Origin: Atopsyche davidsoni | Taxonomy: Eukaryota; Arthropoda; Insecta; Trichoptera; Hydrobiosidae | Direction: 5' to 3' | Assembly: GCA_022113835.1 (NCBI GenBank) | Contig: JAILWY010000002.1 | Span: 12,254,501-12,318,500 of the forward strand | Length of the DNA: 64,000 nucleotides | Shown: positions 14,181 to 26,277 of the stretch, piece after piece | How the letters are laid out: every line of letters starts with the position of its first letter | How positions within the stretch are numbered: position 1 is the stretch's first letter | Made by a program: the position numbers and the translations under genes | Notes under the pieces: model-generated | Seen by the model: the letters and a program-made list of their open reading frames with translations, nothing else | Databases searched by the model: none | What the model was told of the DNA's origin: nothing

Positions 14181-14517
14181 TAATAAATTATTAAAAAATA
14201 TTTCAAAAATGCATTATTCCGTAAGTTCATTTCTTGGTTTATTTTTTACAATATTTTTCCGAGTTATTTGTGTCCCATAAATTATCGCAGGCTTGTTTTT
14301 ACGCGCTTTGAGAATTTTCAAAATAAAACTGTTTCGGGTCCAATCTATTCCCGCGGAGAAAAGGCGTTTTCTTACCGAGCGTGTGAGACTAAAGCGCCGA
14401 GTCACCGGAAGGCAATTTCAGTTTCTGGAGCTCATTTATCTTGAAGCACGAGCACCCAGCTGATAAAAAAATAAAATTTAAACTGTCACTAGAGTCCAAT
14501 TAAAGGCCTCCCACCCT

Positions 14518-14648
14518 TTGCAACAAATCGAGCCACCAACTTGCAGCTAGCCAATAGCGTCCTACATTTTAGGCAAAACCACAAAAAAACACCCAAAATA
14601 AAGGGACGCTATTGCCTAGCTTCAAGTTGGGGCCGCGATTTGCTGCTA
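14518..14648. mobile_element. Foldback MITE, family A copy 2
   Basis: Imperfect arms of about 46 bp (14518-14563 and 14603-14648) pair with most positions matching; both contain CAAATCG, CCAACTTG and CAATAGCGTCC. The loop GGCAAAACCACA...CCCAAAATAAAG resembles the loop of the 42.7-kb copy (AGCCAAAACACATAAAATAA). No coding. Confidence 0.7.
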
Positions 14649-15909
14649 CTGTGTAGAGACGTGCTTATGCTGATTTGTAACACTTAAAACAAAATTCCTC
14701 TAAAATATTACATTTTAGATTCTCTCGATTCTTTACATGTGTATTTATTTTTAAAAACCTGATTTAAACTCCCACATAAATATGTTTAATACCTAAAAAC
14801 ATATTTATTTTTATAATAGTGGCAAATGTCAGGTTTTTTTAAAATCACACGAAAATTTTCTCGATTCTCTTTTATTACGAAGAAGCTAATACTTAATTTT
14901 GTAGTTCCTCTGTACAGATAAAAATTATTAGCGATGAGACTACTCATTACGTATTAAACATTAAACCGATCTGTCATGAACAAGAGTAATGTTTATAGCC
15001 CTCTCAAAGTTTTAATACATACTTAGATACTATCGTCCAGATGTTTATTTATACGATTTAATCTATCTACGTTTTCTATTAAATCTCAAATTTGAAATTA
15101 TTTGTCTTTCTAAGTCATTACCTTCTTTCTAATTACATTGGGGAAAAAAATTATCTCATCCATTTCAAATTCATTATATCCGTCGATATCTATGTCAATA
15201 TTAGCAAAACCGGTTATTTCAATTTCAAAAATCATAAAAGGAAGTGTCAGTTAATACCTTCTATTAAATTTTTATATTCCAACGCCGAACTGAACCTGTG
15301 TTTGCTCCTACATATACTTAAATTCCTCGAAACAAGAGGCAATGTGACACGTCGCCCACAAAGCGTCTCCGAGATGTCCTCGGCCGTGTGCCGCGCCGCT
15401 TGCACAGGTGAGGCGCAGAGCACAGGTGTGGCAGGCGTGGCGCTGTTGACGCAAATCGGATGAGACACACAGTGCCCTTACCTGTCTGCACTCTCAGGTG
15501 TGACTGCACAGTCAGCGCAATGTATTGCATAAGAATCATGAATTTGTAACATTAAGATTGTATACAAGATAACTGGGTATCAACGTACGGGCGTTAATTT
15601 GAGTAATTAAATAAAGCAGATGCGTAATTTATTTTATCTCACAAAAATATCGACTTTTGTCGATAAATAAATAAAATTGAACGCGCACTTCGAACAATGG
15701 CCGCCGTTTTCCGGTCGGCTGGTGATGGTCCTCCACTGGGTGGCGTCAGCCAAGGCGGTGGCCAGGCGCAGGACCAGCAGCACTGCCACCCTGGGAAACA
15801 CTTGTTGCGCGCGCGTCGTTAGGCTTGAATTGTTCACGGCTCGGGAAACCCCCTCCTGGATGACACGTCCCCCCCTCCCCCCCCCCATCCCCGCTTCCTT
15901 TCCGCCAAC

Positions 15910-17859
15910 CCCCTCGTTATGCAGATTCTGTCTTACTAATAGTAAGTTATCTCACGCCTATTTTAGTGGTGAATAAATTTTCAGTTAGTATTTTGTGGAT
16001 AAATAAGTGTGGGTAATTTTTTTTACAAAAAAAGCGAATATATCCGGTTTCGTACTGCTTTAGCCTACAAGCGATAATAGTCTATGAATTGTACTACTCT
16101 ATAAGAATTGGAGGCTACGAGCTTAAGAGTCACGTGAGCAAACAGTTAATAGAAATAAATTCCTGAATATATCCACAGTACCGGGACTGAAACTCGGAAA
16201 CCTCTACTAACACCCACGAACAAAGAAATTCGAAAGTTTCTTCGAAGAAATTGGCGCGGCTTGGCACCCATAAAATAAGCATACTAACGAAGGCCGCCGA
16301 AACCTACGAACGTATCGTAGCCGTGTTCGCTTACCAGGCATTCGTATCTTCGCAGACTCCGCTCTGGACTCGCATTGCAGTGATGCGGTTGTTTGGGAGG
16401 GACGCGCCCACTGTGCAGCGGGCGGTAATGGCCTGATAACAAAACGCATTTGTGTTCACTCGATTATTCTCTTGCACACGTAACCGCTGTGGAACGTTTG
16501 TGACATATCCGACAATAGTATCTGTTTAAAATTATCATACAATTCCATATTGTTTTCAATAATATGGAAAATGTGTAGTCTGACAAGTTTACAATACAAG
16601 TTTAATAGCTTTGTCATGGACTTTCCAACCTGTAGATTACAGTTTCAAAGGACGAATGCCGCCATTGTCCTTGTCTTCGTGTTTTACCTTTTTATTATTA
16701 AGTAAACACTGCCATTTAGTTTAATAACATTTGTGCATTTGTTTATGGCTCTGTTCATTGCTGTACGACCTGTACTGTAGGAGGTCTTGTCTTGAGGTAC
16801 CTGTGTATTATAGAGCGCAAGGCATTGCTCGCCTAGCCTCATAACTGACTTGCCCACGGTCGAGACTAGACACTGTTTCTCTGTGTAATAAACGACATAA
16901 TTAAAGTATCGAAAGTCTATCATTTATCAACGTTGAACGAGAGTCCTTCAAGTATTGTGCATCCGCGGAGTCACATGTCAAGCTAGTGACCTTCCAGAGA
17001 GGGGCACATAACAGCTTTTTTTGATAGCGCAAGAGCCATACACATATAATATGAATACGAGTCCATACATGAACGATATAGCATAAGGTTATACTACGGT
17101 TCAGCCGCTGTCGGTAAAAGTTTCATGCTGTAGCCGATTTATCAATAATGTTAGTAAATAAAAACATACAGCGCCTTTTAAATTTTCTTTTTTTTATTTA
17201 GGCTCAAGTACCGTTAAATTATAAAATAAAATTGCTCCTTTATTTCTACTCAAAATATTATGCTTCAATGATAATTTAACAATAAACATCGTATTGGCAA
17301 GTAATTTAAATGATTATTCTCGCGTCCAATCTAAAAATTGCATACAAGTTTCAACACAGCGAAGTCCACTCGGTTAAACTTTACCCAGCGCCCGTGAAAT
17401 ATCTCGTGAATGAATCGTCCTCTCACTCGCCGGTGCAGCGTCAGCGTCAGCATCTGCGCAATCACTCCCGCTTATCCGACTCCGTGTCCCGATTGTAAAC
17501 ATCGCTGAGAGCTTCCCTCCCACTCCGGCGGAGCGAGCACTCCGGCAGTGTGGTCGGTGATAACCCAGCCATTAGTTCTATTTATAACCCACGCTGTTAA
17601 TAATGTCGTAAAAATAATTGTTTAGTTTCAGATTATCGTGTGAACACATATCACGCTTGTGAACTGCAAACATTCCTGAACGTTTTGAGCGATCGATCAG
17701 ATTTCGATTTGTATACGGCAGCCGGGTGCACGGGTGCTGGGTTAAGTCAGTAGTCAATCCAAAGGATTTCGTTGCTAGCGACAAACACGTCAATTCTAGA
17801 ACTGGTAGTAAGTGTGAGTTTTGAAAAGAAGCACTACATCGGTCTGCAGTATCGGATAT
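15910..17859. other. Intronic DNA, no gene seen
   Basis: Mixed composition. A 9-bp stem TTCCATATT/AATATGGAA lies at about 16541-16567. A somewhat GC-richer segment (17390-17550) precedes the alternative promoter region. No supported gene. Confidence 0.4.
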
Positions 17860-18072
17860 TCGCACTCTTCGCCGACTGAGTGGCACGCGTCGAAAGCGAT
17901 AGCGGGATGCTCCCTCCGGCGCACCGACCCGGCGGCCGACGCAGTTTGTTTACGATTATATGTATGTAGATTAGTCTGTACATGGCATTCGACTGTTTGT
18001 AACATATCCAGAGCGGGTTTTGAAACTCTTCGAAGTATGTGACATACTTTTTTTAAAAATGCAGTGCAATAA
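17860..18072 (+). promoter_or_regulatory. Candidate alternative promoter and leader of PACS
   Basis: A CpG-rich segment (about 17870-17945) in AT-rich DNA lies directly upstream of an ATG with a good context (AATAAATGG; A at -3, G at +4). TAA (18070-18072) lies immediately in frame before this ATG, so the leader is closed. The promoter role is inferred from composition and from the splice structure that follows. No TATA box or precise initiator was placed. Confidence 0.35.
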
Positions 18073-18100
18073 ATGGAAGTCAACCTAGTGAGCCCATACG
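18073..18100 (+). CDS. Candidate alternative first coding exon of PACS (exon 1B)
   Basis: The exon is 28 nt: ATG then eight codons (MEVNLVSPY) and one base, ending TACG|GTAAGT, a perfect donor at 18101, in phase 1. The frame is closed upstream by an adjacent TAA. Its phase fits only a phase-1 acceptor such as the 46-nt exon at 19792, where two of three frames have stops and only the matching one is open. The peptide has no recognised domain. If spliced onward to PACS it would replace the canonical N-terminal 37 residues, including the LFAAWEVD block of the cargo-binding region. This is inferred from splice signals and phase; there is no homology support. Confidence 0.4.
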
Positions 18101-19791
18101 GTAAGTATCGCCTCCGGTCTCGTCCGGCGCGGGTCTGTAGTCCACCGGAGAAAGCGAAGGCCCCTCCGGCAGCATCCGCAGGAAGCCGCTGCCGGGAGTC
18201 CTTCCCGGGACCTCGCGATAGTGACTCACCGGGCCGGGTCTATTTACAAATACATAACGACCGTTCTTGTCGACCGCCGCTTAAACCCCGATTAACTTTT
18301 TTATAGTTTCTCATTTCGCTATTCGTTTTAACAGAGAACACTTCAAATACTGTAATGTTAATACTTTTATATGTTAAGAACTCACTATGCTGACGATGAT
18401 TGATCAAAATATTTCCCACTCGTCTGAACGATCAGATCAGAACGATTCGAACATCGCTTTGGTGACGTTTTAACGATCTCAGCGAATAACTCTCTGCGTG
18501 TGCACTGAATGTATTGTCACTTTGGTTGTTTCTTTGGTTTTTATTTCGCTTAACGTTCATTAAGTTGAGGACATTTGCGGCGGCTGATCACTGAACGAAG
18601 CCTGAACGTTCTTCTAGAATGTACTTGCAGTTTCTTCTCAACTCATCGAAAGTTCTCATTCGGAAACAATTTAATTATGAGTAAATATTTATTGTCCTTT
18701 CGTGTACAGTTACATCCGAAAGTATTCTGCTTCACGCGTTGAAGTAGAGATTTACTACGGAAACAGTGGGAATAATTTTATATGAAAACCCTGAAACTAA
18801 AAAATACGCGGCGTTTACTGCTGCACTATCAATCTATCTTCTCTCATTATCGCTAGATCTGCCGAAACTTTTTGTATATCTGTTAAATATAGACATTCAT
18901 ATAATCAATTAACAGCTTTCATAAAGTTACAACGTACAATTTCAATAAAAACAATCATATGTAATTGCAACGCATTTTCTTACCTGATAAATTTCTCTCG
19001 TGTAGGAAAGATCACGACGATAATTACCTCCTCGTTCGCTCGTAGTATATCTCCTTACATTTGTGAGATCAATCTGCACTGATTAATCCGATCAGATGAG
19101 TTGCGACAGTTTGTCGTCCTCGCTCAGTCTCCAAATTTCTCTTCGCAGGTCGTTGTCACTAAAATATATGCGACTTATTTTTCGCACAGTGAATAAATTA
19201 ACTCTGTTTATTATTAATAACTGTTTTTATATCCGATATACTAAATTGCTAGTTTACATACAAACGACTCTTCTGCATTGTCGCGAGATTTTTGAGACAC
19301 GTTTTTTTTCTTCTGGCAAATCAATTAATCCCGGCGAGACCGGCGTGAATCATCGAGTGTCAGGATCGCAGTCTGCGGCTGCCCGGGCCAGTTTTCAGCT
19401 TGGCAACTCGCATGATGATTGAGTCGATAGGTTGATTTGTCAGGTTATCAAATAGAGATTAAAATAACTAGCAGCTGATAATCAATGGCTTGCGGCACAC
19501 TTGCCTGGTTTCTGAAAAGTGGATTAACGATAGCGATGTATGAAAAATCGTAAAATGCGTATTTTTCTTAATACTTTGTGTAATTGAGCTTTCAATGTTT
19601 TATTTTTATCAAAATATTATACTTGTTTTGTCATTATTGATGGATTTTTGGTTCGGAAGAAATTTAGTATTTTTTTAAATACTGTTATTTTCATTGATCG
19701 AGTATTGCAACGTTTAGAGTTTAATTTGAATTTCTTGTTATTTTTATATTGATTGTATTATTTCTAAATACCTATTTTTCTCTTGTTCCAG

Positions 19792-19837
19792 GTGAGTTGA
19801 ATATTGATACAGTTACGGAACATGTTGCTCCTGTGCG
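19792..19837 (+). CDS. 46-nt internal exon, PACS alternative exon 2B or recursive-splicing exon
   Basis: The acceptor is excellent: a branch-like CTAAA near 19765, then TTTTTCTCTTGTTCCAG|. The donor is CG|GTGAGT at 19838. Entered in phase 1 it reads ELNIDTVTEHVAPV and leaves in phase 2 inside an Arg codon (CG|N). That is the same phase and residue as PACS exon 1 (AG|N). The other two frames stop at once (TGA). The exon starts with GTGAGT, so it is also a ratchet point: joining exon 1 here rebuilds CCCAG|GTGAGT identically. After canonical exon 1 inclusion would create an immediate stop (AGG TGA). Which use is real cannot be told from sequence. Confidence 0.45.
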
Positions 19838-22800
19838 GTGAGTGAAGTGTTAACTGTTCGAGGCCGCTGCGACATCTCACGGGTCTATGAATCAATGAGA
19901 TTTTTTGTGCGTTTAGAAATTCACTATATTACCTGTATAATGGTATATATTTTTTTGTTATTTACATTATTATTTACATATACTCATTACTCAATAGTTT
20001 TTCAATAACATAATTTTCCTTTTTATCTTTTTTTATTTTTATAGATGATATTTCGATAAATATATAGTTTCATTTAAGCAGTATATGGATTAATATGTTC
20101 TAAAAAAATAAAATTGTTTTGTTTTTTATTAATCATTATAAACTTCCGGTTTTGTAACAGGCAGTTTTAATGTGGTCTTTGACCTTGTTGGTGTAATGCT
20201 GAAAAAATAAATGTAAATCGTATCCATGGATGACCTAAATTTGGTGTTTTTTATTTTTATTTTATTACCTATTGGTCGTCAATCTTTTTATTTATTTAGC
20301 TAAGAAATAAAATAATAATTACTACATTCATTTTTACGGCGTTAAATGGTAGCAAAAGCGCAAAATGATATTTTATTTTAACAGAGAATTTTGAATGCAC
20401 CACCGAATATAAAGATTTCTTATTTATTTTCTAATTCCTCTCTTGCCGAGCACTTTGGCACGGAGCTTCTGAAGATGACAACACTGTAATTGAAATATTA
20501 AATTTCCCGAAAGCGAGAGTGCGCGAGAGTCCAAAGGCGCCGAGACAGACCATGAATTCGTCGCGCCTCGATAACGTGGTACGAAACGCCACCCATATAA
20601 AGGCGGCATTGCCATAAAATATATTAATTATTTTGTAGACCACTGTTGAAGGATGCATCTTAAAAGATAATAAGATAATTTTTAATATTTTGTTCTGTAA
20701 ACTCGCAGTCTTAGTGGGCATTATATTTATTTACGGATGATTCTTACAGCTGCTTTCTTGTCTTTTAGTTGGTGTCGACATTCGCGTTAAGGCGGCACAC
20801 GTCATAACTTAATTTATATACATAGTCATAGGTTATTTACAAAAATGCTACTGATTCAATCAATTCAGATCGTGCGGTTTAATTGTAACTGCTCTCAATC
20901 GTTACGTGTTGAGTTCTCAGATCGGCGATCACCCAGATGAAACTTATAAATAAGCAGGTAATACGAATCATGCATTCTTCTTTGCTCCCGCTGGTCTCAG
21001 GCACGGTTGCACAATACACCGCTCAATCGAGACACCCAGACCGACACTTGGGTTCGTCAAATTATACTAATTAGACATCTCTGTTGCTTCACAACTCTGT
21101 ATATTTTTCCTGCTTCTCGCAATACGGTGTGTTGAATCACATAATTAATATCGGTACATCGATGTTCAAAAATAAACGTTACACTGATAATAGCGTGTTA
21201 TGCGGAATACATGGGTCTATACACATTGTGGCGCAATTCAAACCGCGTTCAGGCTACTATTAAAATAATCAATTAACACCAATTGCTCCACTGAGAATTC
21301 AACGCCAGCAAATAAACCGTCAATTAGCTCAAGTTTTTGATGTTTATTTCGTTGTGTTTAAGATTATTTATAAATGGGTTCATAACTAAGGTATGTTCGT
21401 AGGTTTTTATCCCTGTTCCTGAAAATGGTCATAGCACCGTCGGAAATGTTGAATGAGTAAAAACTTCAAACAGATCATCGCCAAAGAAACCAAACCATCC
21501 AAACGATTCATAATTTCTTAATTTTAGGTTTAGGTTAAATTAATTTTGAATTAACCTCTTTCAATACGTATAATTTTTTTTATATTACAATATACGTGCA
21601 ACCTTTTACCCTGCTCTCCTTTTTATATCGTAAATTATCTTTTTTTATTTATACTGAAAATAGTTTTGTTTGTTATTATATTATAATATATATTGTTTTT
21701 TGGCTTCGTGTGTACCGATCTCATACTAAATCATGGCAGGTTGGCTCTCGTCAAGACTCCGCGCGTCACCTTCGCCTCTTCAGCTTTCTGGCATCTATCT
21801 TCGTGTTCTTGGTTTTCTGGCAGCCTTCCGATAGTCATTAATATAACCTGATCGACAGAATAACTCTGACTACCTGTCAAAACACAACGAGGGCAAGTGT
21901 TTCAATTATAAATTGTTTTTGAACACCTACCTGAAGAATTCGACCTTTTTATTTTGAAGATATTTGTTTTGTTAGATTTTTCAAGGTCCCGAAGTATTAC
22001 CCACTTTATTACTTCTGATGAAACTACGACTTGTACACTAAATATTTTTATTTTAATACTAATAATATTATGTGAAAAAATTGTCAAAAATTTTAAAACT
22101 ACATATTTTTTTCAATTTGACAATCACATGACATGTATATGATTTTTTTGGAATAACTCGTGAGTATCCGTATTATAAATGAGTGCTCACTATCCGTCTG
22201 TGGATTGATTTGATAAATATAAATGTTGAGACAGTATTTTTTTGTATTAAATCACGCGATAGCCAGCAACTCTTGAAGATTTTACAATTGTTGCATGCAT
22301 CCAAAATAAAAGAATGAATTCTTTTTTTTTTATTAAAAATATTTATTGCAGGTGAATCATTGTACTATAAAATATTTAATAAATAAGTGGTTTGTCAAAC
22401 ATATTTATATATTTGTAGCTTCACAAGAGGTCTGTAGCTACTGACTCAAACTAAAAATAAAATAAACACTTGATATTTTTTTTTTATATATTCTTCAACA
22501 AAAAACGATAAGTTTTGTTGATGAATATATCAAAGATTTCTTTTGGCTAAACTCGTTTATTTAGCCCCGAAATCACAGCGGCCGGTATCCTTGAGAAACC
22601 TGACCTCCGCTCCAAGGACACGCAGTGCATTTGCATGCGGGGCCGCCGCGCCGCTTTCACTTCCGCGCCGCGAGGACCCGCTCGAGGAGCTGGACGTCGG
22701 CGCCTCAAACACGCCCCGAACTCAGTGGCCAAGTGACTAGGAGACTACGATCATTTCTGTCTATCGCCATGCAGGTATTTTATTACTGTTAGAACATTTA

Positions 22801-25800
22801 AAGCCTTTGAGTCTTCTCTTAATTAATCTGATGAAGCCCTTAAAAGTGACATCGCACACTAAATAATCGTGACCGCCTAGCCTAGTAATATATATCAATT
22901 CAAAGTAAACTACTCTGTCGTTAGTTAATCATAATTTAAAAAAAAACTCACTAATACTTACACTTCTCTCTAATTAATTTTCAAGTAGTTTATTGGAGTT
23001 TTTTTTTCATAGGTATTTCAATAATTACTTTATGGTATATAAAAGCGTGCGCTTAATTTGTTTATGGTTTCCACACTGTTGCGTAATTTTAGATGGTTAA
23101 TGGTTTAATGACTTCTGTGTCATCCACTAGAGGCTAGTTTAATTTGTAATGCTTCATATATTTTCTTAGGCATTGTAACGAATTTCAGCTTGATTTTATA
23201 TCATAACACACGATGTCTGATCTGCTTTTTTTTCTCCTTAAAATCAATTAAATAACATAAAACTGATTCGTATTTATAAGTTTTGATCGCTGATAAATTT
23301 GTTTTTATTTATGTACACGGGGATTGCACTCGCTTAACAGTTCTTCAAAGTCGAGTCTCGTGGTGAGTTGCAAATGCGTCACCGGCCCGTCTGTATTAAT
23401 GGGCTTTGTGCTATAAATAACATTCATGTGGAACTTTCTCGATGCATCTACGGTGCACTGCAAAATGTCAAAGAACCGTCTAGAGCAGAGGCAATCAACC
23501 TGTTCCCGCTGCCCACTAACGGCCGCTTCAGGCTTTCGCGGTGGGCGGCGGGGGCTTTGTCCGACTTTAAGGTTCTAGTCTATCGTTATATTGAGTACTT
23601 CTACTGGCCGCCATGTTCGAAAGTTCGCCATTTGTAAATTGATACGGAAATTGCGATTACAAATCGTATTTAAGTAGCTTCTGCGCCAACAAACGCTAAA
23701 TTGATGGAAATACACAAATGCAGAATATATTAATAATATACGGAATGTATAAATAAAAATATAAATTTTAATTACTCATTTTTACTTAATCTCTTATAAG
23801 AATTACGTATATTTTGCAGTTGCGCTAAATTAAGTTACGACGAAACCGGTGAACGGTAAGAAATTTTTATTGCCAGCAAAAATACAAAAGTATAAAAAAG
23901 TTAACTGCTCGATATCTAGATTAAGCAGTCAAATAAAAATCAGACCGGTGAATAGATGATTTGGTGAATTTCGGGATTTTGCAACCCTCATGCTCACGCT
24001 TATAACCACTCGTCTGCCCTGCCCCGCCAGATCTGATAGGAGGCTTCCAAGGAATGTGACGCTCATTTTAGATGTTTAATCAATACAGCTTGAACTCTCT
24101 TAAAACCTATTTAATGTAATCATATATACGATACGTGATGATACAAATTAGAAGATCGCAAAGTGTATAATTGTATAGGATCCTAAAATACTGGGTTACT
24201 GCATCTAAATAACTCACATTGAGCGCGTTTCCCGATCTTAATGGCAATGTCAATATTATTGCTAAGCGAGCGCGCGAGAGACACGAGCCATCGCTGGGCG
24301 CGGCCCGGCGCAGGTAAACAATGCGATACAATGTCCGTGTCTTGGGTGCATCTTTAAGTGTAAAATGTAGGTAATGATTTGTTACAAATAAAAACTGCAC
24401 TAAATACTTGAAAATGCAGTACTCATTAGATCTGTCTATGCGGGACCACAAAAAGCGATTTGCACATCCATCGACAGATGATTTTCAAACAAGCCAAAAC
24501 AAGGTTAAGGCTAATTGTATTGGTATGAGATTCACCTGTCTGAAAGAAAGGAAAGAACTGGCGAATTTTTGGTAAAAAATCAACGATCTCACCACCGAGC
24601 AAACAAGCAAACCAATTTAAAAGTAACAGTTAATATCTTACTCACAATAGTTTCTCTTTTGTTATATTATAATTATATTACACAACATCAATTTCTATTC
24701 TTTAAAGCACGGCGCGCGGTTGAAGGTTTTCCTCGAGTAAGGAAGCAGTCGCCCTAGTCGCTCGGCTATGAAGCGGCTCGCTTTCTAAGTTTTGTTGTAT
24801 ACGCAATATTTATATTCGGCGGACTGGAAACAAACAGAAAATGATTAACGTTATTGCTGCGGCGACAGAACCCCGTGATATACTGCACGGTAAACCCTCC
24901 TATAAAGCGGGACTCGCACAACGAGGATTCGACTTTAGGCGATCGTCGTGTTTAATTTCTCAAGGATGCGTAAGTGAAATGTACTTTATAGTCATTGCAT
25001 TATCAGAGTAGTCACTGTATTGGCAATCTTCTACCAGCTTATATTAAGGTAATTAATTTTTAATTCGCATGAACCGCATAATAATATTGAACGATTACTT
25101 TATATTATACAGGCTTTATTGGTCAACAATAATCAGTTTAACGGTCGTCCAAATAAGAACACGAAAATACATCCATCTTTGTTCCAAAATTATTTTATTA
25201 TTTATTTTTCTGTTTTTTTCTTGATTTGTCTTGTGTGTATGAACCGTTTATTTCAACTTAGTAAGTCGTATTTGTACCGATTACCAAACATAACGCGATA
25301 TGCAATGTTAACCGCGCGTTGTACGAGGGCCAGCGGCAAATGGGAAATGATGGACGCGACCGGTGCGGTGACAGTCCCGGCAATGTTTATCGGATAGGCT
25401 CCCTATCGCGAGACGTAACAACGTTAGAAATAGATATTATTTATTGGCAGCTAGTTGGCCGTTAGCTTTTTTTTGTGTTATTTATTGGCGGCGAGGGAGT
25501 TATTTTAACGGGTTATTTGTCATAGGAGCCCCCTTTGCAAAACTCCTCTGCTGCTTTTTGTACTGTTTTCGTTAAATCATAAGGTGCTACTTGAAGGTTA
25601 AAAATGACCACATAGTATTTTATCTTTCGCTCGCAATTGAAAAATACAGGTGAACCCTTTCACGTGCGTTGTATATTATAGATAAATTAAATACCACCTG
25701 TTAATTAACCACTAGCTGTACTTTAAGGCATAAAATGACAAATTAATGACAAAGGAGATGCTATTACGTGTAATAATATATATGTTTTTTTTAATATACC

Positions 25801-26103
25801 AAAATGTTTAAATTCTGGAGTATATGGCAGGATGAATCTAAGTTGTTTACGGATAGTTCGTGTATCACTTATCTTATTAGGGTAACCATAAAATTTCTTG
25901 AATTGCTCGTTTCGATTTATAAAAATTAATTAGTATCGACACCTGCAATATCAATATAAATCATCTTATGCTAAACTATAAAGGCGTGTAACTTATTGCA
26001 TCAGTTTATGATACGCCCTTCATGGTGAGGACGAACTTGAAAAATCTCTAACCGAATAAACTAATCCGAAAGCTTATATTCAGAAAATACATCAATTATT
26101 TTT
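19838..26103. other. Intronic AT-rich DNA, no gene seen
   Basis: No conserved coding was found. GC-richer patches occur at 22560-22740, 23470-23560 and 24230-24330. A weaker polypyrimidine/CAG-GTGAAT junction at 22351 was considered as a ratchet site but not called. Confidence 0.45.
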
Positions 26104-26277
26104 TAATATTTTTGAATAAAATACTTGAGTGATTTTCCACATTTTTATTTTTATTAGTGACCGGTTTCGCCAACCTTTCACGTTGGCATTATCAAACAGA
26201 GTCTTGAGTTTCACTCAAGTATTTTATTCTAAAATATTAAAATGGAATTCCACCAAGTACTCTCTGTCAAAAATATT
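26104..26277 (-). mobile_element. Penelope-like remnant with hammerhead-like core, copy 2
   Basis: Arms 26104-26132 and 26211-26239 are near-perfect inverted repeats (...AATAAAATACTTGAGTGA). Between them, on the minus strand (26197-26157), is the core GTTTGATAATGCCAAC, then GTTGGC closing a 6-bp stem, CGAAAC and CGGTCAC. The right side continues with the terminal block GGAATTCCACCAAGTACTCT. Stem II, GAAA and the GTC cleavage position of a type I hammerhead are all intact in this copy. Confidence 0.65.

Noticed and set aside
22330..22360. ATTTATTGCAG|GTGAAT as a ratchet site; similar junctions at 11385 (AATCAG|GTATGT), 25650, 30552 and 60811
   Set aside because: Pyrimidine tracts are interrupted by A-runs, or the donor departs from GTRAG, so they are too weak to call beside 19792 and 34958.
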